Origin: Tardiphaga sp.
GTDB lineage: Bacteria; Pseudomonadota; Alphaproteobacteria; Rhizobiales; Xanthobacteraceae
DNA: 32,667 nt
Assembly: GCF_028290785.1 (NCBI RefSeq)
Contig: NZ_JAQGJD010000059.1
Span: forward strand, 1-32,667
Reading direction: 5' to 3'
The notes below the pieces were generated by a model, which was not told the DNA's origin, made no database searches, and saw nothing but the letters and a program-made list of their open reading frames with translations. This document shows positions 9,901-18,125 of the stretch, one piece after another; position 1 is the first letter of the stretch; each line of letters opens with the position of its first letter. The translations under genes were made by a program, and so were the position numbers.

Positions 9901-12489
9901 TATCTCCGCGTCGGGGGAGCCATCAGCCCCTTGATGCAGGGCGCTCGATTTGGCCGATCGCTCATTCTGCAAGCCTGGCATGAAACAGATAAAATTGGCG
10001 ACGTTCTCTATGGCAGCCATTGCCGATCTTACGCCCTCAAGTGTTCAATCGCCTCTGGTGAGCCTCTTGCCGAAGTAGAACGGGAGGCAGCAGAAGGCCT
10101 CGACTTCGCGCAGAAGACTGGCTCAGGCTTCGTCTTTGCCATCATTCTTAACAAATTCTACCTGGCCAGGAGGCTCAGGGGCCTGTCGCCCGGTCTTAGA
10201 TTGTTCGATAATACAGAGGTCAACGAAAGCGACTACGAGCAGTACCTCGAAGCAAACCCAAATCTGACGAATCCCGGATACCAATATTGGACCCGGAAAC
10301 TACAGGCGTGCGTCTTCGCTGAAGACTATGCTTCCGCGCTAGATGCGGCGGTCAAGGGGCAGGCCCAGATCCAGGGGCCATCGTTGGTCGACCGTGCCGA
10401 GTACCACTTTTATGCTGCACTGGCACTGGCGGGGTCGGTCGGGGCCGTCGATGATGCTCGACTCGACCGGCAGATAACGCGTCTGGACGCCTTGAAGGCG
10501 CACCACCGGCAACTCCAGATCTGGGCTGAGCAGTGCCCCGAAAATTTCGAGAATCGCGCCGCACTGGTTGGTGCTGAGCTTGCCCGCCTCGAAAATCGTG
10601 ACCCTGATGCCAAGCGCCTATACGAACAGGCCATCCGCTCGGCCCGCGCCAGCGGCTTTGTCCACAATGAGGCGCTTGCCTGCGAGGTGGCCGCGCGTTT
10701 CTACGCCGCGCGCGGCTTCGACGACATCGCGGAAATGTATCTCGCGAGAGCCCGCGACGGATATTTGGGCTGGGGCGCCGATGGCAAGGTGCGGCAACTT
10801 GAGGCCCGCTATCCGCAACTGGTGAGGACCGATCCGCGCAGCGAGAACACAGAGGCAACGTCGCCGGATCAACAACTCGACGTCGCCGCCGTTGTGAAGG
10901 CGTCACAAGCACTGTCCAGCGAAATGCTGCTGCCCCGTTTGATCGAGCGGCTCATGACCATCGCCGTGCAGAATGCGGGGGCCGATCGTGGCTTGCTGAT
11001 CCTGCCACACGAGAGTGATTACCGCATTGAGGCCGAGGCGCGTGCGGATGGCGACCAAATCGTCCTGCATTACGGCGCCGCTGCCGCTCCGGCCGTCCCC
11101 GAAGCCATCATCCGCTACGTTATGAGAACGCAGGAAAGCGTGATCCTTGACGATGCGGCCAAGCAAAATCTGTTCTCCGAAGATCCATATCTGAGTGTTC
11201 GGCGACAACGATCGATCTTTTGCCTCCCACTCATTCGTCAGGGCGCGCTGGTCGGATTGCTTTACCTGGAGAACGCACTGGCGACGCACGTCTTCACGCC
11301 GGATCGCGCGAGGCTTCTTGAGCTTTTGGGCTCGCAGGCCGCTATCTCTCTGGAAAACACCCGTCTCTTTGGCGATCTCCAGGAACGTGAAGCGAAGGTT
11401 CGACGCCTCGTCGATTCCAATATCATCGGGATATGCATCTTTGATCTCGACCGTCGTATCGTGGAGGCCAACGACGCGTTTCTCGCCATCGTGGGCTATA
11501 GCCGTGATGACGTCATTTCGGGTCGCCTGAGCTTTACCGGCTTGACCCCTCCCGAATGGGCCGGAGCCGAGGAACGGCTTTCGGCGGAACTGATTTCTAC
11601 CGGAACCTGGAAACCCAGCGAGAAGGATTTCTTTCGGAAAGACGGCAGCCGCGTGCCCGTGCTTTTTGGCGGGGCAATCTTCGGCGAACTCCGACAGCAG
11701 GGCGCTGCCTTCGTCGTCGACCTGAGCGAGCGAAAGCGCGCCGAGGCAGAGCTGGCGCATGCGAACCGTGTAGCGACAATGGGTCAACTCTCGGCCTCCA
11801 TTGCCCACGAAGTCAACCAGCCTATCGCTGCGCTGCTTACGAATGCCGAAACCGCCGTGCGCTGGCTCGCCGGTCAGCCGCCAAATCTGGACAAGGCCAG
11901 GCCGTTGATCGACCGTATTATCGGCGACGGCAGGCGGGCCGCCGATATTGTGAGCCGGATTCGTGATTTCTCCAAAAAGACGCCGGCGCGGAAGGAAGAG
12001 TTGGAAATCAACGAAGCAATTTTGGAGATTGTAGGACTGGCCCGTGTCCCAATGTCCGACCGAGGCGTTTTGGCCAGGATGCAACTGGCAGAGGGCCTGC
12101 CGAATATTTTTGGTGACAGAGTTCAATTGCAACAGGTGGTCCTGAACCTGGTCATGAATGCCATCGAAGCGATAGGCGAGGCTGGCGAGGGACCGCGCGA
12201 GTTGTTGATCAGCACGAGCAAGGCCGAGGCGGACGGCGTTCTTGTCGCGGTAAGCGATTCCGGCAATGGTCTGCCCGACGCCAATCCCGAGCGCGTCTTT
12301 GAAGCGTTTTATACGACCAAGTCAGGCGGCCTGGGGATGGGTTTGTCGATTTGCCGCTCGATCGTCGAGGCGCATGGCGGGCGGCTATGGGCAAAGCCGA
12401 ACCAACCTTACGGCGCCGTGTTTTGCATGATGCTGCCGATCGGGGATTCCAATCTTGACGGCATCCGCTTTGCCGGCCTTAAAGTGTAA
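6973..12489 (+). CDS. Giant hybrid protein: degenerate Ser/Thr kinase - AAA ATPase - GAF - PAS - histidine kinase
   Basis: A cytoplasmic signalling protein of 1838 residues; known relatives occur in rhizobia and cyanobacteria. Order: kinase-like domain (about 25-285), with the catalytic-loop HKDIKPPNIL (His133, Asp135) and the APE-like MAPEQ; AAA ATPase (about 310-600), with Walker A GYSGIGKSS (Lys342) and Walker B LALFLDDLQW (Asp466-467); a long helical-repeat region; GAF (about 1300-1465); PAS (about 1475-1585); HisKA with the phospho-acceptor His1612 in SIAHEVNQP; HATPase (about 1710-1825), with N box and DSGNG. The kinase domain has GFG at 154-156 in place of DFG and no clear VAIK lysine, so it may bind rather than phosphorylate. 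ATG 6973 follows GGTGAGG by 6 bp; GTG 6961 is the alternative. The gene ends 22 bp before a transporter ATPase gene. Confidence 0.93.
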   Translation: MELSSRFSASGLGGLQVLSVDGGLAFCRGWRDTSEGKRNGVLVMLPASEQPTSATLGRLAHEYSLKDQLDRTWAVRPLELERDRGQAVLVFEDPGGELLGGLLGTPMELGHFLRLAVGVAAALGKVHQHGLIHKDIKPPNILMNPASGEVWLTGFGIASRLPRERQAPSPPEFIAGTLPYMAPEQTGRMNRTIDSRSDLYSLGVTFYQMLTGTLPFSAHDPLEWVHCHIARTPMPPHQRLETIPAPISQLVMKLLAKTAEERYQTAAGLEHDLRRCGAEWEARGRIDPFPLAEHDFTDRLLIPEKLYGRNQEVAALLGAFEHVVATGTPELILISGYSGIGKSSVVHELHKVLVPPRGLFAAGKFDQHMRDIPYATLAQAFQTLVRQILSKSERELQSWRDALREALGPNGLLIVDLIPELELVIGKQPPVSDLPPQDSQRRFQMLLRRFIGVFARPEHPLALFLDDLQWLDAATLDLLEGLLTQSDVRYLLLIGAYRDNEVDAAHPLLRRLDAIRRAGPTVQDIVLAPLTHDDLGQLISDSLRCERKRANPLVQLVHEKTGGNPFFAIQFLSALADEALLVLDHADARWSWDLDYIHAKRYTDNVVDLMVGKIGRLPAETQTTVCQLACVGSGAVFALLGTVCEISQEDLHDSLWEAVRAGLVLRSDDSYAFQHDRIQEAAYSLIPEDARAEAHLRIGRLLLAHTPPDKREEIIFEIVSQFNRSTALIVSQAERDQLAQLNLTAGKRAKSAAAYSSALTHLAGGRAQLAEDCWIRQYPLTFELELHRAECEFLTNDLENAEKRLSMLSSRTENLLDLAAVTSLRLEVYIMLARSERFIEVGLEYLRQVGIEWSPHPTDDDLQKEYGRLRQRLGIRAIEELIDLPLMNDAGTLATMNVLSKLLPSGNYTDPNLNGLLVTRMVNLSLEYGNCNESCVGYATLALATDFGDHTTAQRFAQLSLDLVDKRGLNAFKARVYLRVGGAISPLMQGARFGRSLILQAWHETDKIGDVLYGSHCRSYALKCSIASGEPLAEVEREAAEGLDFAQKTGSGFVFAIILNKFYLARRLRGLSPGLRLFDNTEVNESDYEQYLEANPNLTNPGYQYWTRKLQACVFAEDYASALDAAVKGQAQIQGPSLVDRAEYHFYAALALAGSVGAVDDARLDRQITRLDALKAHHRQLQIWAEQCPENFENRAALVGAELARLENRDPDAKRLYEQAIRSARASGFVHNEALACEVAARFYAARGFDDIAEMYLARARDGYLGWGADGKVRQLEARYPQLVRTDPRSENTEATSPDQQLDVAAVVKASQALSSEMLLPRLIERLMTIAVQNAGADRGLLILPHESDYRIEAEARADGDQIVLHYGAAAAPAVPEAIIRYVMRTQESVILDDAAKQNLFSEDPYLSVRRQRSIFCLPLIRQGALVGLLYLENALATHVFTPDRARLLELLGSQAAISLENTRLFGDLQEREAKVRRLVDSNIIGICIFDLDRRIVEANDAFLAIVGYSRDDVISGRLSFTGLTPPEWAGAEERLSAELISTGTWKPSEKDFFRKDGSRVPVLFGGAIFGELRQQGAAFVVDLSERKRAEAELAHANRVATMGQLSASIAHEVNQPIAALLTNAETAVRWLAGQPPNLDKARPLIDRIIGDGRRAADIVSRIRDFSKKTPARKEELEINEAILEIVGLARVPMSDRGVLARMQLAEGLPNIFGDRVQLQQVVLNLVMNAIEAIGEAGEGPRELLISTSKAEADGVLVAVSDSGNGLPDANPERVFEAFYTTKSGGLGMGLSICRSIVEAHGGRLWAKPNQPYGAVFCMMLPIGDSNLDGIRFAGLKV
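11747..12455 (+). repeat. Histidine-kinase core, DNA repeat copy 1
   Basis: The last 0.7 kb of the giant kinase gene aligns without visible gaps over most of its length to 20155-20868 in the separate sensor kinase gene. Identical runs longer than 20 bp occur, for example around ctgcttacgaatgccgaaac and ccgatattgtgagccggatt. Similarity drops sharply upstream of the GAGCTGGCGCA that opens the HisKA domain in both genes. This indicates a duplicated or recombined catalytic cassette rather than only ancient protein homology. Confidence 0.75.
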
Positions 12490-12511
12490 GCGTCTTCAGG
12501 AGATCGACCGG

Positions 12512-13360
12512 TTGCCGGATTTTACCCGAAAGAGCGCAACGCTTGAGACGGCCGCGCCGAGTCCCGACGACATTGCGGTGAGTTTGGATCGGGTGGGTCA
12601 CTGGTTCGACGGGCCGTCGGGCCGGACGCAAGCATTGAGCGACGTCAACATCCAGATCAAGACAGGTGAGTTCTTCACCCTGCTTGGTCCTTCCGGCTGC
12701 GGCAAGACCACATTGTTGAACATCGTCGGCGGCTTCATCGAAGCCAAGGCCGGCGACGTCGCGATTTTCGGCAAACCCGTTTCTGGTCCGGGTCCGGATC
12801 GCGGTGTCATCTTCCAAAGTTATGCGCTGTTCCGCTGGCTAAGCGTATTGAAGAACGTCGAATTCGCCCTTCACCATCGCAAGCTTCCAAAGGCTGAACG
12901 GGCGGAGGTGGCGCTTCAATATCTCAATCTGGTCGGTTTGCAGGACTTTCGGCACCACTATCCCTATCAATTGTCCGGCGGGATGAAGCAGCGGGTGGCG
13001 ATTGCGCGGGCGCTCGCGGCGGATCCAAAGATCCTGCTCATGGACGAGCCGTTCGCGGCATTGGATTCCCAGATGCGCGAGGTGCTTCAGGAAGAGCTAA
13101 TCGAAATTTGGCAACGCACGCGAAAAACCGTGTTCTTCATTACGCATAACGTCGATGAGGCGATCTTCCTGTCGACCCGCATCTGCGTAATGTCGGCAAA
13201 TCCGGGGCGGACCAAGGCGCTCCTGTCCAACGACTTGCCCCAGCCTCGCGCGGATTATCGAGTGCGGACGACGGCGGCATTTCAGGAAAACAAGGAGGGT
13301 ATCCTCGCGTTGATCCGGGACGAACTGCATCCAAACAGGATGCGGGGCGCGCTTCCGTGA
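12512..13360 (+). CDS. ABC transporter ATP-binding protein, nitrate/sulfonate/taurine type
   Basis: Cytoplasmic ATPase of a SsuB/TauB/NrtD-like importer, 282 residues. Walker A is GPSGCGKTT, the Q loop is in FQSYALFRW, the signature is LSGGMKQR, Walker B is ILLMDEPF with the D loop ALDSQ, and the switch histidine is in FITHNVDEA. All are intact, so the protein itself could fold and hydrolyse ATP. I chose TTG 12512 because AGGAG at 12498-12502 lies about 9 bp upstream; another TTG at 12455 would overlap the kinase gene. Its stop overlaps the permease start (GTGATG). Both partner genes downstream are broken, so it probably has no working transporter now. Confidence 0.88.
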   Translation: MPDFTRKSATLETAAPSPDDIAVSLDRVGHWFDGPSGRTQALSDVNIQIKTGEFFTLLGPSGCGKTTLLNIVGGFIEAKAGDVAIFGKPVSGPGPDRGVIFQSYALFRWLSVLKNVEFALHHRKLPKAERAEVALQYLNLVGLQDFRHHYPYQLSGGMKQRVAIARALAADPKILLMDEPFAALDSQMREVLQEELIEIWQRTRKTVFFITHNVDEAIFLSTRICVMSANPGRTKALLSNDLPQPRADYRVRTTAAFQENKEGILALIRDELHPNRMRGALP

Positions 13361-14145
13361 TGCGCGCGCGCCTCAAGCAAATCATCGCGGCTTTGGAAAT
13401 CCGACCGGCACTTGTCGGGACGTTGTCCACGTTGTTGCTTCTGATCATCTGGTCCATTTGGGCGAGCAAAACGGAAACCATGCACTCCAGCTTCGTCGGA
13501 CCTCTGGAGCTGTTGCGCCGACTTTATCTGCTCGCGACGCAGGGCTATGGAGGCACTTCGCTATGGGTTCATATCGCCGCCAGCCTTTTCCGAACGGGCG
13601 CCGGCTTCATTGCCGGCGCGATCGTCGGCATCTGCGTGGGAATGGCGATGGGTTACAGCTCGATAATCTCAAGCGCGCTGGCGCCACTCTTTTCTTTCAT
13701 TCGTCCTATTCCGCCGATCGCCTACATTCCGCTCGTCATCCTGTGGTTCGGAATCGGCGAATTCTCCAAAATCGTCCTGATATTCCTGGCGTCCTTCCTT
13801 TACGTAGCGCTCAACACCGCCGCGGGCGTGCGCGCTGTCCCGCAGGACCTGATCCGGGTCGCACGCACGCTCGGCACCAGTAATTTTCGGCTGTTCTATG
13901 CGGTAATTCTTCCCGAGGCACTCCCCTATGTAATGCTTGGCTTGAAAGTCGCTCTGGCCTTAAGCTGGGCGGTAGTTGTCGCTGCGGAGTTGGTGGCCGC
14001 CCAGGCCGGGCTCGGTTACCTTATTATGGATGCGGGAACCTTCTTCCGCATTCCCGACCTAGGGTCAGAACTTTCAGCGCATCGGCCCGATCCATGCCGG
14101 CATAACGAGCAAGAGCTTCGGCGCCAGCCTCCGGCTTCGTGTTAA
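13357..14145 (+). CDS. ABC transporter permease, SsuC/TauC type, C-terminus replaced by an inversion
   Basis: The first 234 codons are a normal binding-protein-dependent permease: several transmembrane helices, the conserved FIRPIPPIAYIPL and LWFGIGE, and the EAA coupling loop ending in ILPEALPYVM. Real sequence ends at DAGTFFRIPD (codon ending 14058). The next 28 residues (from LGSELSAHRPD) are antisense of the neighbouring binding-protein gene and not permease sequence. The missing tail, GILLIGLIGLMLERG and onward to FVHWSGK, lies inverted at 14934-15026. The lost piece contains the last transmembrane helix, so function is doubtful. Start is GTG 13357 or ATG 13360, overlapping the ATPase stop. 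It may best be treated as a pseudogene. Confidence 0.85.
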   Translation: MMRARLKQIIAALEIRPALVGTLSTLLLLIIWSIWASKTETMHSSFVGPLELLRRLYLLATQGYGGTSLWVHIAASLFRTGAGFIAGAIVGICVGMAMGYSSIISSALAPLFSFIRPIPPIAYIPLVILWFGIGEFSKIVLIFLASFLYVALNTAAGVRAVPQDLIRVARTLGTSNFRLFYAVILPEALPYVMLGLKVALALSWAVVVAAELVAAQAGLGYLIMDAGTFFRIPDLGSELSAHRPDPCRHNEQELRRQPPASC

Positions 14146-14860
14146 TCGCGCGGGCGCTCTCGTCGAGCGCCGCAAGGAACATCTTCATGGTTTGCGGATT
14201 ATTCGCCATCCATTCACGGCGTCCCCAATAGATCGCCGCCTGCTCGTAACCGTTTGCACCAACGAAAGGTCCGAACGGTTTTCCGCCGACGCTCATTAAC
14301 TTGAAGCCCCAGGGTTCATAAATGGAGATGCCGTCGACATCCTTGTTGGTGAAAGCGGGCATGAGGCTCGATATGCCCATGTTCACGATTGATACGTCCT
14401 TGAGCGGAATCCGTTCGGCATTCAGATATTTCATCAAAGTCCAGTGCGCGGAGGTGCCGAAAATCGTGCCAATCTTCTTTCCTACCAGCTGGTTGGCCGA
14501 AGTGATTTCCTCGGAAGATTGCATGATCAACGAGGTGTTCCCCACCTCGAGAAAGCAAAAGACGGAGATATCCATTCCCTCGGAGACCCCGGCGATAAAC
14601 GGAGGCATTCCTCCAAAGGTGACATCGATGTCGCCGGCCTTCATCGCCGCAAGCATGGGAGGGCCCGTGGTGAACTTCACAAAGGTTGGTTTGAGGCCAG
14701 CCTTCTCGAACAGCTTTTCCTGCTGAGCATAGAAAAATTCGAAGAAAGCGGCCGGCTGCCACCCGATCCGAATCTCGTTTGTTTCGGCTTTGGCGGTATT
14801 TATCAGGCCAACGAAAGCACAAAACATCGCGAGACATGCAAGAGATATAAGTCGTTTCAT
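14024..14860 (-). pseudogene. ABC substrate-binding protein (NMT1/SsuA-like), truncated and inverted
   Basis: Starting at ATG 14860 behind a strong GGAGGA site, the frame gives a Sec signal peptide (MKRLISLACLAMFCAFVG to the cleavage motif AKA) and then an aliphatic-sulfonate/nitrate/taurine-type binding protein: IRIGWQP near the mature start, DVTFGGMPPF and VGKKIGTIFGTSAHW. True sequence stops after DRADALKVL at 14066; the remaining 14 residues up to the stop at 14024 are antisense permease sequence. The missing C-terminal lobe (about 72 residues) lies at 15027-15242 on the plus strand. The gene was originally downstream of the permease and co-directional; the inversion turned it around and cut it. 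Confidence 0.85.
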
Positions 14861-15026
14861 GTTTTCCTCCGCCCGCCAGATAGGCGTCGCCAGAAATTCA
14901 CCTTGCGCAGCCGGCAAATTGATCGGCGCCCGATTATTTGCCGCTCCAATGGACGAAGCGCCGTTCGAACAAAGTCAATCCGCGTTCCAGCATCAGACCA
15001 ATCAGCCCGATGAGGAGAATTCCGAC
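14059..15026. other. Inverted segment (about 970 bp) with both ends inside transporter genes
   Basis: Left junction 14059-14065: permease codons end at 14058 and antisense binding-protein codons begin at 14066. Right junction about 15024-15029: the antisense permease tail ends and the plus-strand C-terminal part of the binding protein begins. Flipping the segment restores, in order, permease - binding protein on the plus strand, each with a family-like join (FRIPD to VGILL, and ALKVL to MPMREAL). I see no long inverted repeat at the joins and no mobile element beside them; a few bases at each join are ambiguous. Confidence 0.85.
14934..15026 (-). pseudogene. Detached C-terminal tail of the SsuC-type permease
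   Basis: Minus-strand codons read VGILLIGLIGLMLERG, then LTLFERRFVHWSGK and a TAA at 14934-14936. This is the usual end of SsuC/TauC permeases (last transmembrane helix plus a short basic tail) and continues exactly where the plus-strand permease loses family sequence. No start of its own. It lies just before the binding-protein start when read on the minus strand, as it would have in the original operon. Confidence 0.85.
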
Positions 15027-15242
15027 ATGCCCATGCGCGAAGCGCTTGAGGGGGCGCCCCTTGCGTTGAAGCCGAAAGCCGGCGAGAAATATTCCGGCCT
15101 GGTCAGGTTGATCAAGGAGATGGCCGATTTCCTGTACCACAACGGCAATATCACGCACGAACTCGGTTACGACGAGATCACGAAGGCCACCGCACCGGAA
15201 TATATGGAGGCCTACATTTCTTCGCGTCCGTCAGCGAAGTAA
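15027..15242 (+). pseudogene. Detached C-terminal lobe of the ABC substrate-binding protein
   Basis: Plus-strand codons read MPMREALEGAPLALKPKAG, then a helix with LIKEMADFLYHNGNITHELG, and end at a TAA (15240-15242) after PEYMEAYISS. This is the typical helical end of NMT1/SsuA-like binding proteins. It completes the truncated copy at 14024-14860 and remains in the original orientation because it lay outside the inverted segment. Confidence 0.8.
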
Positions 15243-15244
15243 TG

Positions 15245-16001
15245 TTGGATATGGGGCAGACCATGCGGCGCAGGGCGCGGCCCATGATGCTGACGGGCGG
15301 CAACGGATAGACTTCGTTGTGACGATCGACCCAGTCGCGGTAATCGTAACGCGCACGGGGGGAAGCCGACGAGTTTCCATCCGCTCATGTCGCGGTTGCC
15401 GCCGTTGATCGGGTCGGCAAAAAGCCTTCCTGCGTGTTCTGCAGCAGCAGCGCGAAGAACTCCGCACCCTTGACGTCCTTCAATGTGATCGATCCAGTCT
15501 CAAGCTCTGCCAGCATCTTGTCCTGGTCCGCGGGCACGAGTTCCGAAAAGGACCTGCCGGAAAAGGTCGCCTTGACATAATCGGCCAGCGCTTTCAGCCC
15601 GGCCCGGTATCGCGCCGCCGGCGCATCCGGCATCTGATAACCCTGCGTGGCGGCGCCTGGCATGAAGGGCGGCCTCATGTAGAGACCGGCGGCGTGGCCA
15701 TATGGACCGGCCAGTTGCCGGTGGATGAAAATCGCGCAACCTGCGTCCTTCCCGCCCAGTCCGCGTTCGTCACGGGGGATCAGACGATCGACCGCAGCTT
15801 CCACCAGCGCGGCCTCATCCGAGGTGAAAACATCCAGGGTCCCGGACGAACAGGTGCTGGCGGCCTTGCGGTCCCCGGTTCCCACGGCAGACCACCGGCG
15901 AGGGTACGCGCATGTGCGACAGTTGCTCCAACCAAAACAAAAGCCGTAGCCGAGGCGAGCAACAAGCGCCGAGACAATACTGAGGAAGTGACGTCATTCA
16001 T
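15245..16001 (-). pseudogene. Gluconate 2-dehydrogenase subunit 3-like protein, frameshifted
   Basis: From ATG 16001 the minus strand encodes a Tat signal (SRRLLLASATAFVLVGATVA) and then the subunit-3 motif GGLPWEPG to VRPGPWMF. A one-base loss in an A run near 15827-15830 shifts the frame; the next frame continues FTSDEAALVEAAVDRLIP, GGKDAGCAIFIHRQLAGPYG and FFALLLQNTQEGF. A second loss in the A run at 15419-15423 (expected GFFADP) and a third indel at the G run 15357-15362 interrupt the end, which still shows RYDYRDWVDRHNEVYPLPP when the frame is adjusted. No catalytic GMC subunit is next to it. All three lesions sit in homopolymers, so sequencing error should be excluded. Confidence 0.8.
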
Positions 16002-16242
16002 AATCGCGCTCTCATGCTTCATCAAGCTGCCTGGGACGGAACCATAGCTGCACAGAGCAACATATGAGACGCTAACGCGCCGGACTACGCCCCTCCATTC
16101 AACGCAGGCCTCGTCCAGCCCATACGCTGGTGTTAGGGGACGGACCCACAGAACAATGCAAAATATGCATCCGCTCTTCCGTCAGACAGATGCAGGCGCT
16201 GTTGTCGAACTTGCGTGCAGGACCATTTGAAGCACGGCGCCC

Positions 16243-16440
16243 TCAGGCGAGTTCGGGAATACCAGCAAGTTTCCATTTCTCCCCGACCGGCAGCATCATG
16301 CAAAAGACGGCGCCGCAAGGTTCGTTCGGCTTTGCCCAGAGCCGGCCGCCATGTGCCTCGACGATCGAGCGGCAGATGGACAACCCCATGCCCAACCACT
16401 GGCTTTGGCAGCGCCATCGCATGAATATCGATGGAAAGCA
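16243..16440 (-). pseudogene. C-terminal stub of a third histidine kinase
   Basis: Read on the minus strand with the proper frame, the segment gives LGMGLSICRSIVEAHGGRLW, then AKPNEPCGAVFCMMLPVGE and a stop at 16243-16245. This is the last ATPase motif of the same kinase type found twice elsewhere in the window (residues near 1790-1830 of the giant protein). Upstream, the expected FEAFYTTK is scrambled and no HisKA or N box is present. Only about 60 codons survive. Its neighbour on the same strand is a single-domain receiver, so the two may once have been a pair. Confidence 0.75.
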
Positions 16441-16508
16441 TCATAGGGCGCGTTCGCCGTAATCCTCATACCAAGGAAATTCGGCGCTGATACGGTCACA
16501 ATTTCGCT

Positions 16509-16877
16509 TCAGCCTTTCACGGCTCCTTCGATGCACCCAACTAGCTCGTTTATTTCAAATGGCTTTCTGAGCAGGCACACGGCACCCGCGATCGCTGCCT
16601 TGGCCTCGAGGTTCGCATCTGAACGTGCCGTGATCAAAACGACGGGGGTCGTCGACCCCTGGGCGGCGAGGTGCTTCATCAGGTCCAGCCCGCTCATGCC
16701 GGGCATGTGAATGTCCGACACAACGCAATTGACTGAGTTGCTCCCAATCACACGAACATAGTCCTCTGCGGAGGTGTATCCGCTGGATCCATACCCGAGC
16801 GAGGACAGCGATTCCACGAGTGCTACTCGGAATGACTCGTCATCGTCGATCACTGCGATTTCGAGATGTCTTGCCAC
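16509..16877 (-). CDS. Single-domain response regulator (CheY-like receiver)
   Basis: A stand-alone phospho-receiver of about 122 residues. The acidic pocket is IDDDE (residues 10-14), the phospho-acceptor is Asp55 in VVSDIHMPG, the switch Thr/Ser is in VVLITARSD, and the invariant Lys is in LLRKPFE. No output domain follows, so it would act through protein contact or as a phosphate carrier. Start is unsure: GTG 16877 gives the usual family N-terminus (ARHLEIAVIDDDES), while ATG 16931 adds 18 residues without a family match. Neither has a strong ribosome site. It lies beside a ruined kinase on the same strand, so its kinase partner may now be one of the intact ones nearby. Confidence 0.85.
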   Translation of the reverse strand: MARHLEIAVIDDDESFRVALVESLSSLGYGSSGYTSAEDYVRVIGSNSVNCVVSDIHMPGMSGLDLMKHLAAQGSTTPVVLITARSDANLEAKAAIAGAVCLLRKPFEINELVGCIEGAVKG

Positions 16878-16931
16878 ACAGGATCCATGCCCCGAATTGA
16901 ACGAAGAAGCGGGGAAACGCAACTCTTGCAT

Positions 16932-17246
16932 GCATCTGCGCTGCTCAGGAATTATACAAGAGTGTTATAGGCCTGCGGCGTATTGATGCGGGAACAGCGA
17001 AATTGGCAACGGTTTTCGGCCAAATACTAGCAATGCCGTTCCGGGAGGTCCCGCCGAGGGCGACCATCTGGGCGCCGGCCGGATCATCCGGAAGGGCCAT
17101 TCGACGGCCTACTCGCCCTGTCCGGCAAACCTCTCCCCCCATCATCATACGATAAGCTGATCAACTGCACCGAAACGTAGGATGGCAAGATCCGCTCGAC
17201 CGGTTTTTGATGGCCGGGCGTCATCGAGAGCCAACAGGGGGACAAC
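16932..17246. other. Divergent intergenic region
   Basis: About 315 bp between the minus-strand receiver and the plus-strand small kinase. It must hold both promoters. I see a purine-rich ribosome site (AGGGGGACAAC) just before 17247 but no convincing -35/-10 boxes, RNA gene or repeat. Short open frames here do not resemble known proteins. Confidence 0.4.
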
Positions 17247-17993
17247 ATGAGGACGGTCGAGAGCTTCATCGTCGCGCCGGACATCCAGGATCGGGACCTG
17301 AATGCGATCGTCGCGCAGGAGTTTCAAACAACGCTTGTCGGCATGATAGGACACGACCTCCGTCAATCATTGCAGGTCATTCAAGGGACCTACTCGCTGT
17401 TACGCTCGCGCCAGGAGCAAATGCCGCAGCAAGCATGGCTGGACCGGGGCGAGCGTGCGGTTACAAAGCTGACCGAACAACTCAATTGTCTGGTGGATGC
17501 CTTTTACCTGGCGGAACGCGCCAATGCGTTGGAGGTCTCCCCTGTCGGACTTGGACCTGTGTTCTGGCGGCTTCGACACGAAAACGAAGATGCGGCCATC
17601 CAACGGGGCATCGATCTTCGAACCTTTACAGCGAATGCCATTGTGATGAGCAATCCGGTGCTGCTCGGTTGCATTCTCCGCAATCTGTTGACCAATGCGA
17701 TCAGATATACGGAGCCCGGAGGGCGCATTTTGATCGGCTGCCGCCGCAAAGGGCCCGAAATCAGGATCGATGTTTACGATACCGGCATTGGCATTCCGGA
17801 ACACCAATTGCCTCGAATCTTCGAATCCTTCACGCGTCTTGCACCTGAACGCAGCAACGGATTGGGCATCGGGCTCTCTATCGTCCGTCGTGCGCTCGAG
17901 GTGCTTGGCCATCGGATCGAAGTCCGATCGGTCGTAGGCGAAGGATCGCTGTTCTCGATCTACACGCCGGCTGCACCGGCAAGCGCAGGCTAA
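17247..17993 (+). CDS. Small soluble sensor histidine kinase
   Basis: A 248-residue kinase with no transmembrane or sensory domain. The dimerisation/phospho-acceptor helix has His36 in VGMIGHDLRQSLQVIQG. The ATPase domain follows: N box LRNLLTNAIRYT, G1 DVYDTGIGIP, F box RIFESFTRL and G2 GLGIGLSIVRRALEVLG. Lacking a sensor, it probably receives its signal through protein partners or transfers phosphate within the local system. ATG 17247 lies behind GGGGGAC. It is followed 132 bp later by a FixJ/NarL-type regulator in the same direction, the likely phosphotransfer partner. Its catalytic core differs from the HEVNQP type of the two larger kinases here. Confidence 0.88.
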   Translation: MRTVESFIVAPDIQDRDLNAIVAQEFQTTLVGMIGHDLRQSLQVIQGTYSLLRSRQEQMPQQAWLDRGERAVTKLTEQLNCLVDAFYLAERANALEVSPVGLGPVFWRLRHENEDAAIQRGIDLRTFTANAIVMSNPVLLGCILRNLLTNAIRYTEPGGRILIGCRRKGPEIRIDVYDTGIGIPEHQLPRIFESFTRLAPERSNGLGIGLSIVRRALEVLGHRIEVRSVVGEGSLFSIYTPAAPASAG

Positions 17994-18125
17994 GGTAGTG
18001 CCAGAATTGGGCTTTTTAGGTGCGCGCGGCCAGGGAACCAGCCTCGCCGACCTATACATAGGTGTGATCCCGTGTCCCTTCACGTTGTGCTAACAGTCCG
18101 TAAGATCACGGGCATAGTAAACGGC

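Noticed and set aside
10903-12132. 409-codon minus-strand frame opposite the end of the giant kinase.
   Set aside because: Antisense of the GAF/PAS/histidine-kinase domains, with no protein-family features of its own.
16026-16242. Small gene or RNA between the gluconate dehydrogenase remnant and the kinase stub.
   Set aside because: No start with a ribosome site, no family-like sequence and no strong hairpin seen; probably spacer or unrecognisable debris.
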